Shown in pieces: positions 33,699 to 43,030 of a DNA stretch of 64,000 nucleotides. The stretch covers positions 20,176 to 84,175 of the forward strand of contig NZ_JAKRNM010000016.1 of assembly GCF_022346995.1 (NCBI RefSeq). Direction: 5' to 3'. How positions within the stretch are numbered: the first letter of the stretch is position 1; every line of letters begins with the position of its first letter. The stretch comes from Paenibacillus sp. ACRRY. GTDB lineage: Bacteria > Bacillota > Bacilli > Paenibacillales > Paenibacillaceae. Made by a program: the position numbers and the translations under genes. A model generated the notes under the pieces. The model did not search any database. It was not told the DNA's origin and was given only the letters and a program-made list of their open reading frames with translations.

Positions 33699-35240
33699 TT
33701 GTTGAATCAACCTTATGGTTTGCGGTTCGATATTTATGAGCGCGTTCATTTGTCCGAGGGAGTCCCTGCCATTGAGGAACTGGAGGAAATTGAGTTATAC
33801 CCGCGTATTCAAGTCATCGGACAGGATGATCATGCAACGTTGCGAGGCCATCTTTTGCTTACAGGTGCGTATCGGGGAGAGAACGAGATCTCGGAGGAAT
33901 TGAAACATTTTATTCCGGTTGAGATCACGGTTCCCCTGAATCGGGTAAGATCGCTTGAGGATATTTCGATTGAGATTGAAAACTTTGATGTGGATTTGTT
34001 ATCCAGCCGAAGCTTGAATATTACAGGTGTGTTATCACTTCGTGGCATAGAGGGCTTTCCTGTTGAAGAGCCGCAGGCCTGGTCAGCTGAAGAATTTACC
34101 GTGGTACACTCCCCTGATCCGCAGCAGAGTAACCGCGCTCCGGAGGCAGAGTATGCAGATGCTGGGTTAAACACCTTTGCTCAAGAATACCTGCTGCAAC
34201 GCAGTGAAGAGGAAGGGCTGCCTATAACGGCCGATTCCCTATACGCAGCAGAAATCCCTGCGAATCCGCAGCAAGCCGCTGAAGAAAGTATTCGTTATGA
34301 AGAAGATGTGCAGCCGGAAGAACAGTTAACCCCAGCACCGCAACAGATCTATGCTGATACGCTCGAGAATCAAAATGAAGAAGACCGTCAGAACAGACGA
34401 CCTGCTGAAGAAAACGCTCCTTCATTAATTACCCAAGAAGATGTAGCGGCTGATAATGAAGTGCCCGCCTCACCTTCACCGGTTTCTTCTTTTATGGCGG
34501 AGACTGCAGACCGGCTGGCTTCTTATCCGGAGTCAGAACCATTGCTACCTCTGGCTGAGGAATCACCATCTGTCTGGGCCGAGCCTTCCGTGGAGACCTT
34601 ACATACAAACACGGGGCTGAACCGGCAACCATCGGAAGACTTGGCTGCTTCGAATGTTTGGAATTTCGAATCTTCCAGGTCGGGTTCACCGCAGGAAGAT
34701 CAGACGCCGGCTGAGACGCCGGCAGAGAATTGGCAGGATGTGTTTGCAGCGTCTGAGCTGGAATCTGCGGAGGGAGAAAGACCTTCTGCACCGGAAGCAG
34801 TGGATGCAAATGAGTCTTCGGAGCCTGTTTCGTTTATTCCTGAACCTGTGGCTGAGACAGAAGACAAGCCAGAGCTCAAAGTAGCGTTTGGCAGCAAGAG
34901 GGAGTCTTCACCAAGACAGGAAGAAGGCGTGGGTATCTCGTCCCTGTTATCATCGGGTAGGTCAGTGCGGGATACAGAAACGGATCGGGAGGACGAGTCG
35001 GTCGCTGGCTCCGTACAGGAAGAAGCCTACCAGGCAGATGATGTTCAGTGGAAGAACCTGTTCTTGGGCACGATTGTGGATCAGACACCATTCCGCAAAG
35101 TTAAACTGTGCATCGTCCAGCGGGAAGAGACTTTGGATAGCATTGCTGACCGCTACCAATTGAGTACTCGGGAGCTCCAGTTATACAATCGGCTATCTGA
35201 ACAGGTCGTTGAAGAGGGGCAGATTCTATACATTCCTTGA
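33699..35240 (+). CDS. spoVID: Stage VI sporulation protein D (SpoVID), LysM-containing
   Basis: 513 residues. TTG start at 33699, 9 nt after GAAAGGAGG. The N-terminal 130 residues ('LRFDIYERVHLSEGVPAIEE', 'LTGAYRG', 'EDISIEIENFDVDLLSSRSL') match the conserved SpoVID/SpoIVA-docking domain. The middle about 330 residues are acidic, Glu/Pro/Ser-rich and presumably disordered. The C-terminus is a LysM domain ('CIVQREETLDSIADRYQLST...'). In B. subtilis SpoVID drives coat encasement of the forespore together with SafA; here the SafA-like gene is at 61738. Position after hemL supports the call. A strong terminator follows. Confidence 0.88.
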   Translation: MLNQPYGLRFDIYERVHLSEGVPAIEELEEIELYPRIQVIGQDDHATLRGHLLLTGAYRGENEISEELKHFIPVEITVPLNRVRSLEDISIEIENFDVDLLSSRSLNITGVLSLRGIEGFPVEEPQAWSAEEFTVVHSPDPQQSNRAPEAEYADAGLNTFAQEYLLQRSEEEGLPITADSLYAAEIPANPQQAAEESIRYEEDVQPEEQLTPAPQQIYADTLENQNEEDRQNRRPAEENAPSLITQEDVAADNEVPASPSPVSSFMAETADRLASYPESEPLLPLAEESPSVWAEPSVETLHTNTGLNRQPSEDLAASNVWNFESSRSGSPQEDQTPAETPAENWQDVFAASELESAEGERPSAPEAVDANESSEPVSFIPEPVAETEDKPELKVAFGSKRESSPRQEEGVGISSLLSSGRSVRDTETDREDESVAGSVQEEAYQADDVQWKNLFLGTIVDQTPFRKVKLCIVQREETLDSIADRYQLSTRELQLYNRLSEQVVEEGQILYIP

Positions 35241-35270
35241 CCTCTGACAGGTAAAATAACGTCCCTACCA

Positions 35271-35303
35271 ACCCGCAATCCTATAAGGATTGCGGGTTTT
35301 TGT
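35271..35303 (+). terminator. Terminator of spoVID
   Basis: Perfect 12-bp stem ACCCGCAATCCT / AGGATTGCGGGT with a 3-4-nt loop and a T-run. Confidence 0.9.
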
Positions 35304-35354
35304 GGCTTTTTGGTTTAACATGCAGGGCTGATGCGCGTTTCCGCTGTTGTCAGG

Positions 35355-35383
35355 TTGACTATCGGGCACGGTCAGGGTATGAT
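35355..35383 (+). promoter_or_regulatory. Sigma-A promoter of valS
   Basis: TTGACT and TATGAT separated by 17 nt, just before the T-box leader. Confidence 0.8.
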
Positions 35384-35399
35384 GTGTTTAGGTTTTTTA

Positions 35400-35707
35400 A
35401 AGAATAACGTTGAATGGGAGTAGTAGACAGCAAGGCCTTTCAGAGAGCGGGATTGTAGCGCTGAGAAATTCCGCAGGAACCAACTGATCGAAGTCGCCCG
35501 GGAGTTGCCTGTTTGAATATGAGGAACGATGAAACATGTCATTGTGATTTGTTTGTTCCTGAAGTAGGATGGGCCGGTAGCAGCCGTTATCTGCTTGAAG
35601 TGTCACGATAGCCTCAGAAAGGCAAGTTGTTTCTTTCTGTCTGCGTGAAACAAAGGTGGTACCGCGAAAGCTAACCTTTCGTCCTTTGATGGATGAAAGG
35701 TTTTTTT
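35400..35707 (+). promoter_or_regulatory. T-box riboswitch (valine, specifier GUC)
   Basis: The conserved T-box AAAGGTGGTACCGCG is at 35652-35666. It is followed by a terminator AACCTTTCGTCC / GGATGAAAGGTT (35673-35704) with a T-run. Stem I includes AGAGAGCG (AG bulge-like) elements. A distal helix CAACT (35481-35485) / AGTTG (35503-35507) encloses a loop with GAAGTC, whose GTC at 35493-35495 fits as the valine specifier. Uncharged tRNA-Val should stabilise the antiterminator and allow valS transcription. Confidence 0.92.
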
Positions 35708-35747
35708 GTTTTTTGGCGATGATGATTAAGTAACGGAGGAATGACAC

Positions 35748-38414
35748 ATGTCTGAAGAAAAAAAATCAGCTGCAACAGAAATGCCGACTACGTATGATCC
35801 GAAAGCTGCGGAGCAGAAATGGTATTCCACCTGGACAGAGCGTGGATACTTCAAGGCTGGTCAGCGCAAGGATGCTGAGCCGTATACGATTGTAATTCCA
35901 CCCCCGAACGTAACCGGTATGCTTCATATCGGGCATGCACTGGACTTTACACTCCAGGATATCCTGATCCGAACCAAACGGATGCAAGGATACGACGCAT
36001 TGTGGCTCCCGGGTTCCGACCACGCAGGAATTGCGACTCAAACCAAAGTAGAGCAAAAGCTGCGTGAAGAAGGTTTGACCCGTTATGACCTTGGACGCGA
36101 GAAGTTCCTGGATAAAGTCTGGGATTGGAAAGACCAATACGCGACAACGATCCGTCAGCAGTGGGGTAAAATGGGGCTGTCTCTGGATTATTCACGTGAA
36201 CGCTTCACGCTCGATGAAGGGCTTTCCCAAGCTGTGCGCAAAGTGTTTGTTCAACTATATGAAAAAGGCCTGATTTACAGAGGTAAACGTATTATTAACT
36301 GGGATCCAGTGAACCGCACTGCATTGTCTGACATTGAGGTTGAGTACAAAGAGGTTCAGGGACACCTGTACCATCTGAAATACCCACTTAAGGACGGAAG
36401 CGGTTATGTTACGGTGGCAACGACTCGTCCGGAGACGATGCTCGGTGATACTGCGGTTGCTGTTCATCCAAAAGATGAACGTTATGCAGACATGATTGGT
36501 AAAACGCTGATTCTGCCAATCATCGGCCGGGAGATTCCGGTTATTGCAGATGATTATGTAGATAAGGAGTTCGGAAGCGGTGCTGTAAAAATTACGCCTG
36601 CACATGATCCGAATGACTTCGAAGTGGGTCTACGCCACAATTTGCCTCAGATCATAGTCATGGATGAGACAGGTACAATGAATGCGGAAGCAGGCAAATA
36701 TCAGGGTATGGATCGCAGCGACTGCCGCAAGCAGATCGTTGCAGATTTGCAGGAACTTGGTGTGTTGATCGACATTGAGGATCACACACACCAAGTTGGA
36801 CACAGCGAACGGACGGGAGCTGTGGTTGAGCCTTATTTGTCCACACAATGGTTTGTTGAGATGAAGCCTCTCGCAGAAAGAGCCATTCAAAAACAGCAAA
36901 ACGGGGAAGGCGTAAACTTCGTTCCGGATCGTTTTGAGAAAACGTATCTGAACTGGATCGAAAATGTTCGTGACTGGTGTATCTCCCGTCAGTTGTGGTG
37001 GGGACATCGCATTCCAGCATGGTACGACGATGAGACTGGCGAAATTATTGTATCGGCTGAAGATCCAACAACACTTCCAGAGTACGCTGGTCGTAAGCTG
37101 AGACAGGATGAAGATGTTCTGGATACGTGGTTCAGTTCGGCATTGTGGCCTTTCTCCACGCTCGGCTGGCCTGAAGATGCTGAAGATCTGAAACGTTATT
37201 ATCCGACAAGTGTGCTTGTAACCGGTTATGACATCATTTATTTCTGGGTTGCACGGATGATCTTCACAGCTCTGGAGTTCACGGACGAAATTCCATTCAA
37301 AGATGTTCTGATGCATGGTCTGGTTCGTGATGCGGATGGCCGCAAAATGTCCAAATCACTCGGTAATGGTGTAGATCCACTGGATGTTATTGAGAAATAC
37401 GGCGCAGACGCGATGCGTTATATGATCTCCACCAGCAGCACGCCTGGCCAGGATCTTCGTTTCCGCTGGGAGCGGGTAGAGCAGGCACGCAACTTTGCGA
37501 ACAAAATCTGGAATGCATCACGTTTCGCACTGATGAATCTGGAAGGCTTTACTTACGAAGATCGCGACATCAGCGGAGAGCTTGGAACAGCGGATTATTG
37601 GATTCTGCACCGTCTGAACGAAACTTCCCGCGATATTACGCGTCTAATCGAAGCATACGAATTTGGGGAAACAGGACGATTGCTGTACAACTTTATCTGG
37701 GATGACCTCTGTGACTGGTATATTGAATTTTCCAAGTTGTCCTTCTACGGTGAAGATCCGGTTGCCAAGAAAAAAACACAATCGGTACTCGCTTACGTCC
37801 TGGACCACACCATGCGTCTGATTCACCCGTTTATGCCTTACATCTCGGAAGAAATCTGGCAGCATCTGCCTCATGAAGGCGAGACGATTACACTTGCTTC
37901 GTGGCCAGTGTATGATCCTGCGCTGGAAAATCCGGAAGCCGTTGCCGAGATGAATCTGCTTATGGATACCATTCGTGCCGTACGTAACATTCGTGCAGAA
38001 GTAAACGTGCCGATGAGCAAGAAGATTGAATTGATGGTAAAAGCGAACAGTGCCGAGACATTCAGCATTATCGAACGCAACAGCCATTACATCCAACGAT
38101 TCTGCAATACATCCGAGTTCGACAGCGGACTTGATCTGAGTTCACCAGATAAGGCCATGAGTGCTGTAATTACGGGGGCTGAACTTTACTTGCCACTGGC
38201 TGGACTGATTGATATTGAGCAGGAAGTGGCTCGCCTGGAGAAAGAGCTGCAGAGCCTTGAAGGCGAAGTACTCCGTGTAGAGAAGAAGCTGGCGAATGAA
38301 GGCTTCGTAGCCAAGGCACCAGCCAAGGTTATTGAGGAAGAACGCGCCAAACAAGCGGATTATTCGGATAAACGGGATAAAGTCATCGCCCGGATCAAGG
38401 AACTGAAAGGTTAA
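35748..38414 (+). CDS. valS: Valyl-tRNA synthetase
   Basis: 888 residues, class Ia synthetase. The HIGH-type signature is in 'PPPNVTGMLHIGHALDFT' and the KMSKS signature in 'GRKMSKSLGNGVDP'. The editing (CP1) domain includes 'VATTRPETMLGDTAVAVHP'. The anticodon-binding domain is followed by the C-terminal coiled coil typical of ValRS ('LIDIEQEVARLEKELQSLEG' to the end), which clamps the tRNA. GGAGGAATG precedes the ATG. Controlled by the T-box upstream; a terminator separates it from folC. Confidence 0.98.
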   Translation: MSEEKKSAATEMPTTYDPKAAEQKWYSTWTERGYFKAGQRKDAEPYTIVIPPPNVTGMLHIGHALDFTLQDILIRTKRMQGYDALWLPGSDHAGIATQTKVEQKLREEGLTRYDLGREKFLDKVWDWKDQYATTIRQQWGKMGLSLDYSRERFTLDEGLSQAVRKVFVQLYEKGLIYRGKRIINWDPVNRTALSDIEVEYKEVQGHLYHLKYPLKDGSGYVTVATTRPETMLGDTAVAVHPKDERYADMIGKTLILPIIGREIPVIADDYVDKEFGSGAVKITPAHDPNDFEVGLRHNLPQIIVMDETGTMNAEAGKYQGMDRSDCRKQIVADLQELGVLIDIEDHTHQVGHSERTGAVVEPYLSTQWFVEMKPLAERAIQKQQNGEGVNFVPDRFEKTYLNWIENVRDWCISRQLWWGHRIPAWYDDETGEIIVSAEDPTTLPEYAGRKLRQDEDVLDTWFSSALWPFSTLGWPEDAEDLKRYYPTSVLVTGYDIIYFWVARMIFTALEFTDEIPFKDVLMHGLVRDADGRKMSKSLGNGVDPLDVIEKYGADAMRYMISTSSTPGQDLRFRWERVEQARNFANKIWNASRFALMNLEGFTYEDRDISGELGTADYWILHRLNETSRDITRLIEAYEFGETGRLLYNFIWDDLCDWYIEFSKLSFYGEDPVAKKKTQSVLAYVLDHTMRLIHPFMPYISEEIWQHLPHEGETITLASWPVYDPALENPEAVAEMNLLMDTIRAVRNIRAEVNVPMSKKIELMVKANSAETFSIIERNSHYIQRFCNTSEFDSGLDLSSPDKAMSAVITGAELYLPLAGLIDIEQEVARLEKELQSLEGEVLRVEKKLANEGFVAKAPAKVIEEERAKQADYSDKRDKVIARIKELKG

Positions 38415-38425
38415 TGTTTCTGGGT

Positions 38426-38463
38426 CGGATGGAGAGCAAGCATGCCATCCGGCCGCTTTTTTC
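38426..38463 (+). terminator. Terminator of valS
   Basis: CGGATGG / CCATCCG stem, a 12-nt loop, then GCCGC and TTTTTT. Confidence 0.7.
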
Positions 38464-38492
38464 AATCAAACTCGGGACCGAAGGTGAAACAT

Positions 38493-39869
38493 ATGACGGA
38501 ACTTAATGGCACGGGCGTAGATGCCCCTCTGCATACCTATGACGAGGCTGTGGACTGGATCAATGGCCTTATTCCTTTTGGCATCAGACCCGGATTGGAA
38601 CGAATCACGGAGCTCATGTCATTGCTCGGTAATCCTCATCAGCGTCTCAAATTTATTCATGTCGCGGGAACGAACGGAAAAGGTTCGACTTGCGCTTTTT
38701 TGACGTCAGTGCTGCTTCAGGCGGGGTACGATGTAGGAACGTTTACGTCTCCGTATATCACGAAATTCACGAATCGTTTTCAATACAACGGCGAGGATAT
38801 TCCGGAAGAGACACTGCTGAAGTTGGCGAATCGACTCCATCCGCTGGTCACAGATATGGCCTCTACTGATCTTGGATCACCTACCATGTTCGAAGTGTCT
38901 ACAGCCCTGGCACTCTTGTACTATGCAGAAGAGTGTTATCCGGATGTTGTAGTATGGGAGACTGGACTGGGGGGAAGGATGGACGTAACGAATATCGTTA
39001 CACCCGTAGTTTCGGTCATTACGAATATCGGTATGGATCATACGGATGTCCTGGGTGATACCATTGAAGCGATTGCGGGAGAAAAAGCAGGCATTATTAA
39101 ACCAGGCGTACCTGTTGTCACCTGTGTTACGCAGCCAGAGGCTGTTAAGGTGATTCAGGAAAAGGCCCAGCAAGTCCGATCAACTGTGTATTTGTCGGGA
39201 GAACAATTCTCTTACCATAGACTCCATAGTGATGAGAATGGTCAATCCTTTCATTTTGCAGGACCATTCCGCGAACTGGATGTTTGCATTCGAATGCAGG
39301 GCATTTATCAGATGGATAATGCTGCGGGTGCTCTTATGGTGCTTGAATTGCTCAGACAGTACATGGCATTCATTCTGGATGACAGAGATATTGCCCTTGG
39401 ATTGGAGAATGCCTTCTGGGCTGGCCGATTCGAGAAGGTCGTTCACGAACCCCGAATTGTACTGGATGGTGCGCATAATCCGGAAGGGGCGGAGTCACTG
39501 GCCAAGAGCATTGTCGACGTATATCCTCACAACAAGTTAAATTTGATGATGGGCATGCTGGCGAATAAGCATCACGAAGCGTATTTGCAGCATATACTGC
39601 CACTAGTGGATACGCTGATCCTGACCGAGCCAGATTTCCGACGCAAGATGGATGCAGCCGAGTTGCTGCAGATCGTCGAGCGGGTACGTCCTGCCATTGC
39701 GAAAGAAAATCTGGAAATCATCGTCGAGCCCGATTGGGCGAAGGCACTTGATCTATTGAAGTCACGGACGGAAGCGGAAGATCTGGGGGTGGTGTCCGGC
39801 ACACTGTATCTCATTGCAGATGTGAGGGCAGCCCTTTTGCATCAAACCGATTCTGAAAAAGGTTGGTGA
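38493..39869 (+). CDS. folC: Folylpolyglutamate synthase / dihydrofolate synthase
   Basis: 458 residues from ATG 38493 (GAAGGTGA 7 nt upstream; the frame is open to 38442 inside the valS terminator). Mur-ligase-like ATPase that adds glutamates to folates. P-loop 'VAGTNGKGSTCAFL', 'TSPYITKFTNRFQYNGEDI', 'WETGLGGRMDVTNIV' and 'LDGAHNPEGAESL' are the family motifs. murC starts a few nt before its stop, so the two are translationally linked. In B. subtilis folC is in the same position after valS; murC is elsewhere. Confidence 0.96.
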   Translation: MTELNGTGVDAPLHTYDEAVDWINGLIPFGIRPGLERITELMSLLGNPHQRLKFIHVAGTNGKGSTCAFLTSVLLQAGYDVGTFTSPYITKFTNRFQYNGEDIPEETLLKLANRLHPLVTDMASTDLGSPTMFEVSTALALLYYAEECYPDVVVWETGLGGRMDVTNIVTPVVSVITNIGMDHTDVLGDTIEAIAGEKAGIIKPGVPVVTCVTQPEAVKVIQEKAQQVRSTVYLSGEQFSYHRLHSDENGQSFHFAGPFRELDVCIRMQGIYQMDNAAGALMVLELLRQYMAFILDDRDIALGLENAFWAGRFEKVVHEPRIVLDGAHNPEGAESLAKSIVDVYPHNKLNLMMGMLANKHHEAYLQHILPLVDTLILTEPDFRRKMDAAELLQIVERVRPAIAKENLEIIVEPDWAKALDLLKSRTEAEDLGVVSGTLYLIADVRAALLHQTDSEKGW

Positions 39870-41245
39870 AAGTTTTGTTAAATACATCAGAACACGTTCA
39901 TTTTATAGGGATTGGCGGCTATGGCATGAGTGCCATTGCACGAGTAATGCTGGAGATGGGATACACCGTTACCGGATCGGATGTTGCTTCACAGGAGTTG
40001 ACTGAGAAGCTGGCAGCCAAGGGAGCGAAAATATATATCGGACATACGGCAGAACACGTAAATGGAGCAGATCTCGTGGTCTACTCTACAGCAGCTCCGG
40101 CAGATAATGTGGAGCGAGTGGCAGCCGAGCAGCTTAATATTCCGATTCTTCACCGTGCACAAATGCTAGCGCGCCTGCTCAACGAGCGCAAAGGTGTTGC
40201 AGTTGCAGGTGCCCACGGCAAAACGACAACTTCCTCGATGATTGCACTTGTCATGGACAAATGCGATACAGACCCGACATATATCATTGGCGGAGAAATC
40301 ATGAATTTGGGAACCAATGCGAAGGCGGGCCAAGGCGATTGGGTCGTGGCTGAAGCGGATGAGAGCGATGGATCGTTTTTGCAATATCATCCTTGGCTGG
40401 GTATTGTGACCAATATTGAAGCCGACCATTTGGAAAATTACAATAGCGACTTCGAGGAACTCAAAAAAGCGTATGTACAGTTCTTGAGTCAGATCCGCCC
40501 GGAAGGCACAGCCATTGTCTGTGCGGATGATGAGAACGTTCAAAGCATTTTACCTGATCTGAAATCCCGAATAACGACATACGGCATTGATCAGAAGGCC
40601 GATTATATGGCATCGGATATCGTGTTGGGCGACCGCAGGATCTCCTTCACCATGAGCCATCAGGGTAACGTACTGGGAACGGTAGAACTCTCTGTTCCAG
40701 GTAAACATAATGTATACAACGCCATGGCTACAGTCATTACCTGTCTGGAAGCAGGCATTCCATTTGAGAAAATCACGGCTGCCATTATTCAGTTCCATGG
40801 TGCCAAACGCAGATTCCAGGTGCTGGGTGAAGCACGGGATATTCTGGTCATCGATGACTATGCTCATCATCCGACTGAAATTGAGGCAACCATCAGTGCA
40901 GCGAAAGCGACAGGGAAACGTATTATCGCGGTATTCCAACCACAGAGATATACGCGTACCTTCTTCCTGCTGGATGCGTTTAGTCGTGCTTTTGCGGAAG
41001 CAGATGAGGTACTTATTACCGACATCTATTCTCCGGCGGGAGAAAAACAGATTGAAGGTGTTCACTCCGCTAAGCTGGTTGAACTGATTGTTCAGAACAG
41101 TAATGCTGCTGCTCGTTATTTGCCTACCAAGGAAGAAGTGGTAGCAGATCTTCAGAATCGTCTGCAGCCAGGAGATCTTGTTCTCACCATGGGGGCAGGG
41201 GATATCTGGAAAGTTGGCGACACACTGGCGAAAGGACTGAAATAG
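39863..41245 (+). CDS. murC: UDP-N-acetylmuramate--L-alanine ligase
   Basis: 460 residues at most. It adds L-alanine to UDP-MurNAc, the first amino acid of the peptidoglycan peptide. N-terminal 'HFIGIGGYGMSAIARVMLEMGYTVTGSD' binds the nucleotide sugar; P-loop 'VAGAHGKTTTSSM'; 'VVAEADESDGSFLQYHP' and 'DDYAHHPTEIEAT' are further signatures. The start is uncertain: TTG 39863, GTG 39866 and TTG 39875 are all in frame, and the last has the best-spaced ribosome site (GGTGA). It overlaps folC. A terminator follows at 41258. Confidence 0.95.
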   Translation: MVKVLLNTSEHVHFIGIGGYGMSAIARVMLEMGYTVTGSDVASQELTEKLAAKGAKIYIGHTAEHVNGADLVVYSTAAPADNVERVAAEQLNIPILHRAQMLARLLNERKGVAVAGAHGKTTTSSMIALVMDKCDTDPTYIIGGEIMNLGTNAKAGQGDWVVAEADESDGSFLQYHPWLGIVTNIEADHLENYNSDFEELKKAYVQFLSQIRPEGTAIVCADDENVQSILPDLKSRITTYGIDQKADYMASDIVLGDRRISFTMSHQGNVLGTVELSVPGKHNVYNAMATVITCLEAGIPFEKITAAIIQFHGAKRRFQVLGEARDILVIDDYAHHPTEIEATISAAKATGKRIIAVFQPQRYTRTFFLLDAFSRAFAEADEVLITDIYSPAGEKQIEGVHSAKLVELIVQNSNAAARYLPTKEEVVADLQNRLQPGDLVLTMGAGDIWKVGDTLAKGLK

Positions 41246-41257
41246 TCCATTTCTTTG

Positions 41258-41293
41258 ACCCGCTTGTCTTCGTAAAGAAGCAGGCGGGTTTTT
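41258..41293 (+). terminator. Terminator of murC
   Basis: ACCCGCTTG... / ...CAGGCGGGT stem with wobble pairs and a TTTTT tail. Confidence 0.75.
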
Positions 41294-41303
41294 GAATTTC
41301 TAG

Positions 41304-41332
41304 GAATCTTTCATTGTCTCTAGGCATATAGC
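41304..41332 (+). promoter_or_regulatory. Candidate promoter of the SpoIIB-like gene (sigma-E-like, overlapping a sigma-A-like element)
   Basis: GAATCTT and CATATAGC with a 14-nt spacer resemble sigma-E sites. A sigma-A-like TTGTCT-16-TATAAA pair (41314-41341) overlaps it. The sequence alone does not decide. Confidence 0.35.
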
Positions 41333-41364
41333 TGATATAAATGGGACAAAGGAGAGGGTACGGG

Positions 41365-42552
41365 GTGAGCAATGCTAGAATGACGTTTCGTTTCGGAGAG
41401 AACGAGTCGGACAAGCCGAATCATAAGGATGAGAAGGTGATTGGAACCTTTCCATCCTTATCTGATGAGATATCGCACAGTGCTCCGCGGATCGATGTCA
41501 CGCCTTCATGGACACCGGAGGATATTCCAGGAGATTGGGGAGAGACCACCCTAACCGGGACAAGCATTCTGGAGTCGGATCAGAGAAAAGAACGGAATCC
41601 GGATCCAGTACAATCGCAGTATGTTTATTCGGATCATACAGTGTATCCTGAGGAAAATGAGAAAGAGCTTCCTGAAGACAGCAATGATGTGGGTCATGAC
41701 TGGATGGCGGATCGTGATAATTACTCCTACAAGCGAAATCGCCCTCCGAGAGGCTGGAAGATGATTGGTTCGGTTACGGGAGCACTGGTCACCGGTGCCC
41801 TTTTCGGTATGGTTATTCTCTCTTTCTTTAATCGGGAAGGAACAGGTCCCGACGTGCTTCCCCAAACCAATCAACCGGTATCGAGTGTGACGGGAGTGCA
41901 GGGGGCTTCCGGGACGGACCAACAAGCACAGTCAGCACTTAGCGGAGGCAGTTACTATGCGCTTCAGTATGGTGTTTTTAGTTCGCCTGAACGTGCTGAA
42001 CAGGCCAAGCTTGAACTCTCACAGGCTGGTATTGCTGCAGGGACGGACCCGGAGGATGGAAATCGGGTGTATGCAGGCATCTCTTCTGACCGTGAGGAAG
42101 CGAAACTGCTGAGTTCTCGTCTTAAGGCGGAGGGTGTGGAATTGTATGTCAAAGAGATTGCATATCCTGCAGTTGATTCTTCTGCCCTCGGTATGAATGA
42201 GGGAGATGTTCAGCTCTTCTTCAGCAGCAGCACCGCATTGGTGGAACAACTATCCACATTGTCCATCGGGCAGCTTGGTCAAGCAAATCCAGAGCCTGTA
42301 GCCTCGGAAACGATGAATGCATTACAGAATCAGCACCAGGCCTGGATAACAGGTATGGGTAAACTCTCGGCAGGTCTCGGACAAGAAGCAGCACCGATCG
42401 TTTCAGCCATGGATAAATCGATGAACAGCGCAATTACGGCAGTTGCCGAGTACAACAAAAACCCCTCCGATGTACACATGTGGGCTGTACAAGCGGATCT
42501 GATGGATTATGTCCTGCAGCAGAAAAAATGGCTTGAAGGGATGAAGCAATAA
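41365..42552 (+). CDS. SPOR-domain membrane protein, positional counterpart of SpoIIB
   Basis: 395 residues from GTG 41365, 7 nt after AAAGGAGAGG (an ATG at 41341 lies at or before the likely transcription start). Residues 1-130 are hydrophilic and cytoplasmic. One membrane segment ('MIGSVTGALVTGALFGMVILSFF') is followed by a Gln/Ser-rich linker. A SPOR peptidoglycan-binding domain comes next ('YYALQYGVFSSPERAEQAKLELSQAGIAAG'), then a helical C-terminal region. In B. subtilis SpoIIB, also a bitopic SPOR-like protein, lies between folC/comC and maf and aids septal peptidoglycan thinning and engulfment. Position and architecture agree; sequence identity was not tested. Confidence 0.8.
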   Translation: MSNARMTFRFGENESDKPNHKDEKVIGTFPSLSDEISHSAPRIDVTPSWTPEDIPGDWGETTLTGTSILESDQRKERNPDPVQSQYVYSDHTVYPEENEKELPEDSNDVGHDWMADRDNYSYKRNRPPRGWKMIGSVTGALVTGALFGMVILSFFNREGTGPDVLPQTNQPVSSVTGVQGASGTDQQAQSALSGGSYYALQYGVFSSPERAEQAKLELSQAGIAAGTDPEDGNRVYAGISSDREEAKLLSSRLKAEGVELYVKEIAYPAVDSSALGMNEGDVQLFFSSSTALVEQLSTLSIGQLGQANPEPVASETMNALQNQHQAWITGMGKLSAGLGQEAAPIVSAMDKSMNSAITAVAEYNKNPSDVHMWAVQADLMDYVLQQKKWLEGMKQ

Positions 42553-42587
42553 GATTTCCTTCCCCTAACACAGCCCCGAAATCCCTG

Positions 42588-42630
42588 TCCGGCAAGGAAC
42601 TGGAAATAGTTCCCCTTGCCGGATTTGTGT
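42588..42630 (+). terminator. Terminator of the SpoIIB-like gene
   Basis: TCCGGCAAGG(AACT) / (AGTT)CCCCTTGCCGGA stem, followed by TTTGTGTTTG. Confidence 0.8.
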
Positions 42631-42659
42631 TTGTATTGACGTACAAAACCCCGTATAAT
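42631..42659 (+). promoter_or_regulatory. Promoter of the DUF4321 gene
   Basis: TTGTAT and TATAAT with a 17-nt spacer, directly after the terminator. Confidence 0.6.
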
Positions 42660-42696
42660 AATGTGGGTGTCAAAAAATGGCGAGGGAAGATAACCG

Positions 42697-42939
42697 ATGA
42701 AAAAAAACTTCGGCATGTTAATACTGTTTCTTCTGCTCGGCTGGATGGCCGGAGCGTGGATCGCCAAGGCACTGCAGCCAGTCAAGGCTGTAGCCATTCT
42801 AACCAAAGCCACGACCATACGTTGGTCACCGCAGGCTGATCTGGATATTATCAGTTATGACATTTCATTTCAATTTCAAATGAGCCTCCTCAGTTTGATT
42901 GGCATTATTGCGGCTGTATGGCTGTATCGCAGACTGTAG
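42697..42939 (+). CDS. DUF4321-type small membrane protein, 80 aa
   Basis: Two membrane segments: residues about 5-23 ('FGMLILFLLLGWMAGAWIA') and 60-78 ('QMSLLSLIGIIAAVWLYRRL'), with a short outside loop. Length and layout fit the DUF4321 family found near maf and radC in Bacillota. Function unknown. Preceded by its own promoter and followed by maf after about 90 nt, with a 7-bp hairpin (GACATCT / AGATGTC) in between. Confidence 0.8.
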   Translation: MKKNFGMLILFLLLGWMAGAWIAKALQPVKAVAILTKATTIRWSPQADLDIISYDISFQFQMSLLSLIGIIAAVWLYRRL

Positions 42940-43030
42940 GAGAATGACGATTTTTGACGACGAAACTAAGCGAATGACATCTACTATGGTGATGGGACAG
43001 ATGTCGCCGTAGCATAAGGAGCCGTTTATT

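Larger units (their letters stand above)
35241..35747 (+). other. spoVID-valS intergenic region
   Basis: About 500 bp filled by the spoVID terminator, a sigma-A promoter and a T-box leader (each listed separately); no protein gene. Confidence 0.85.
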
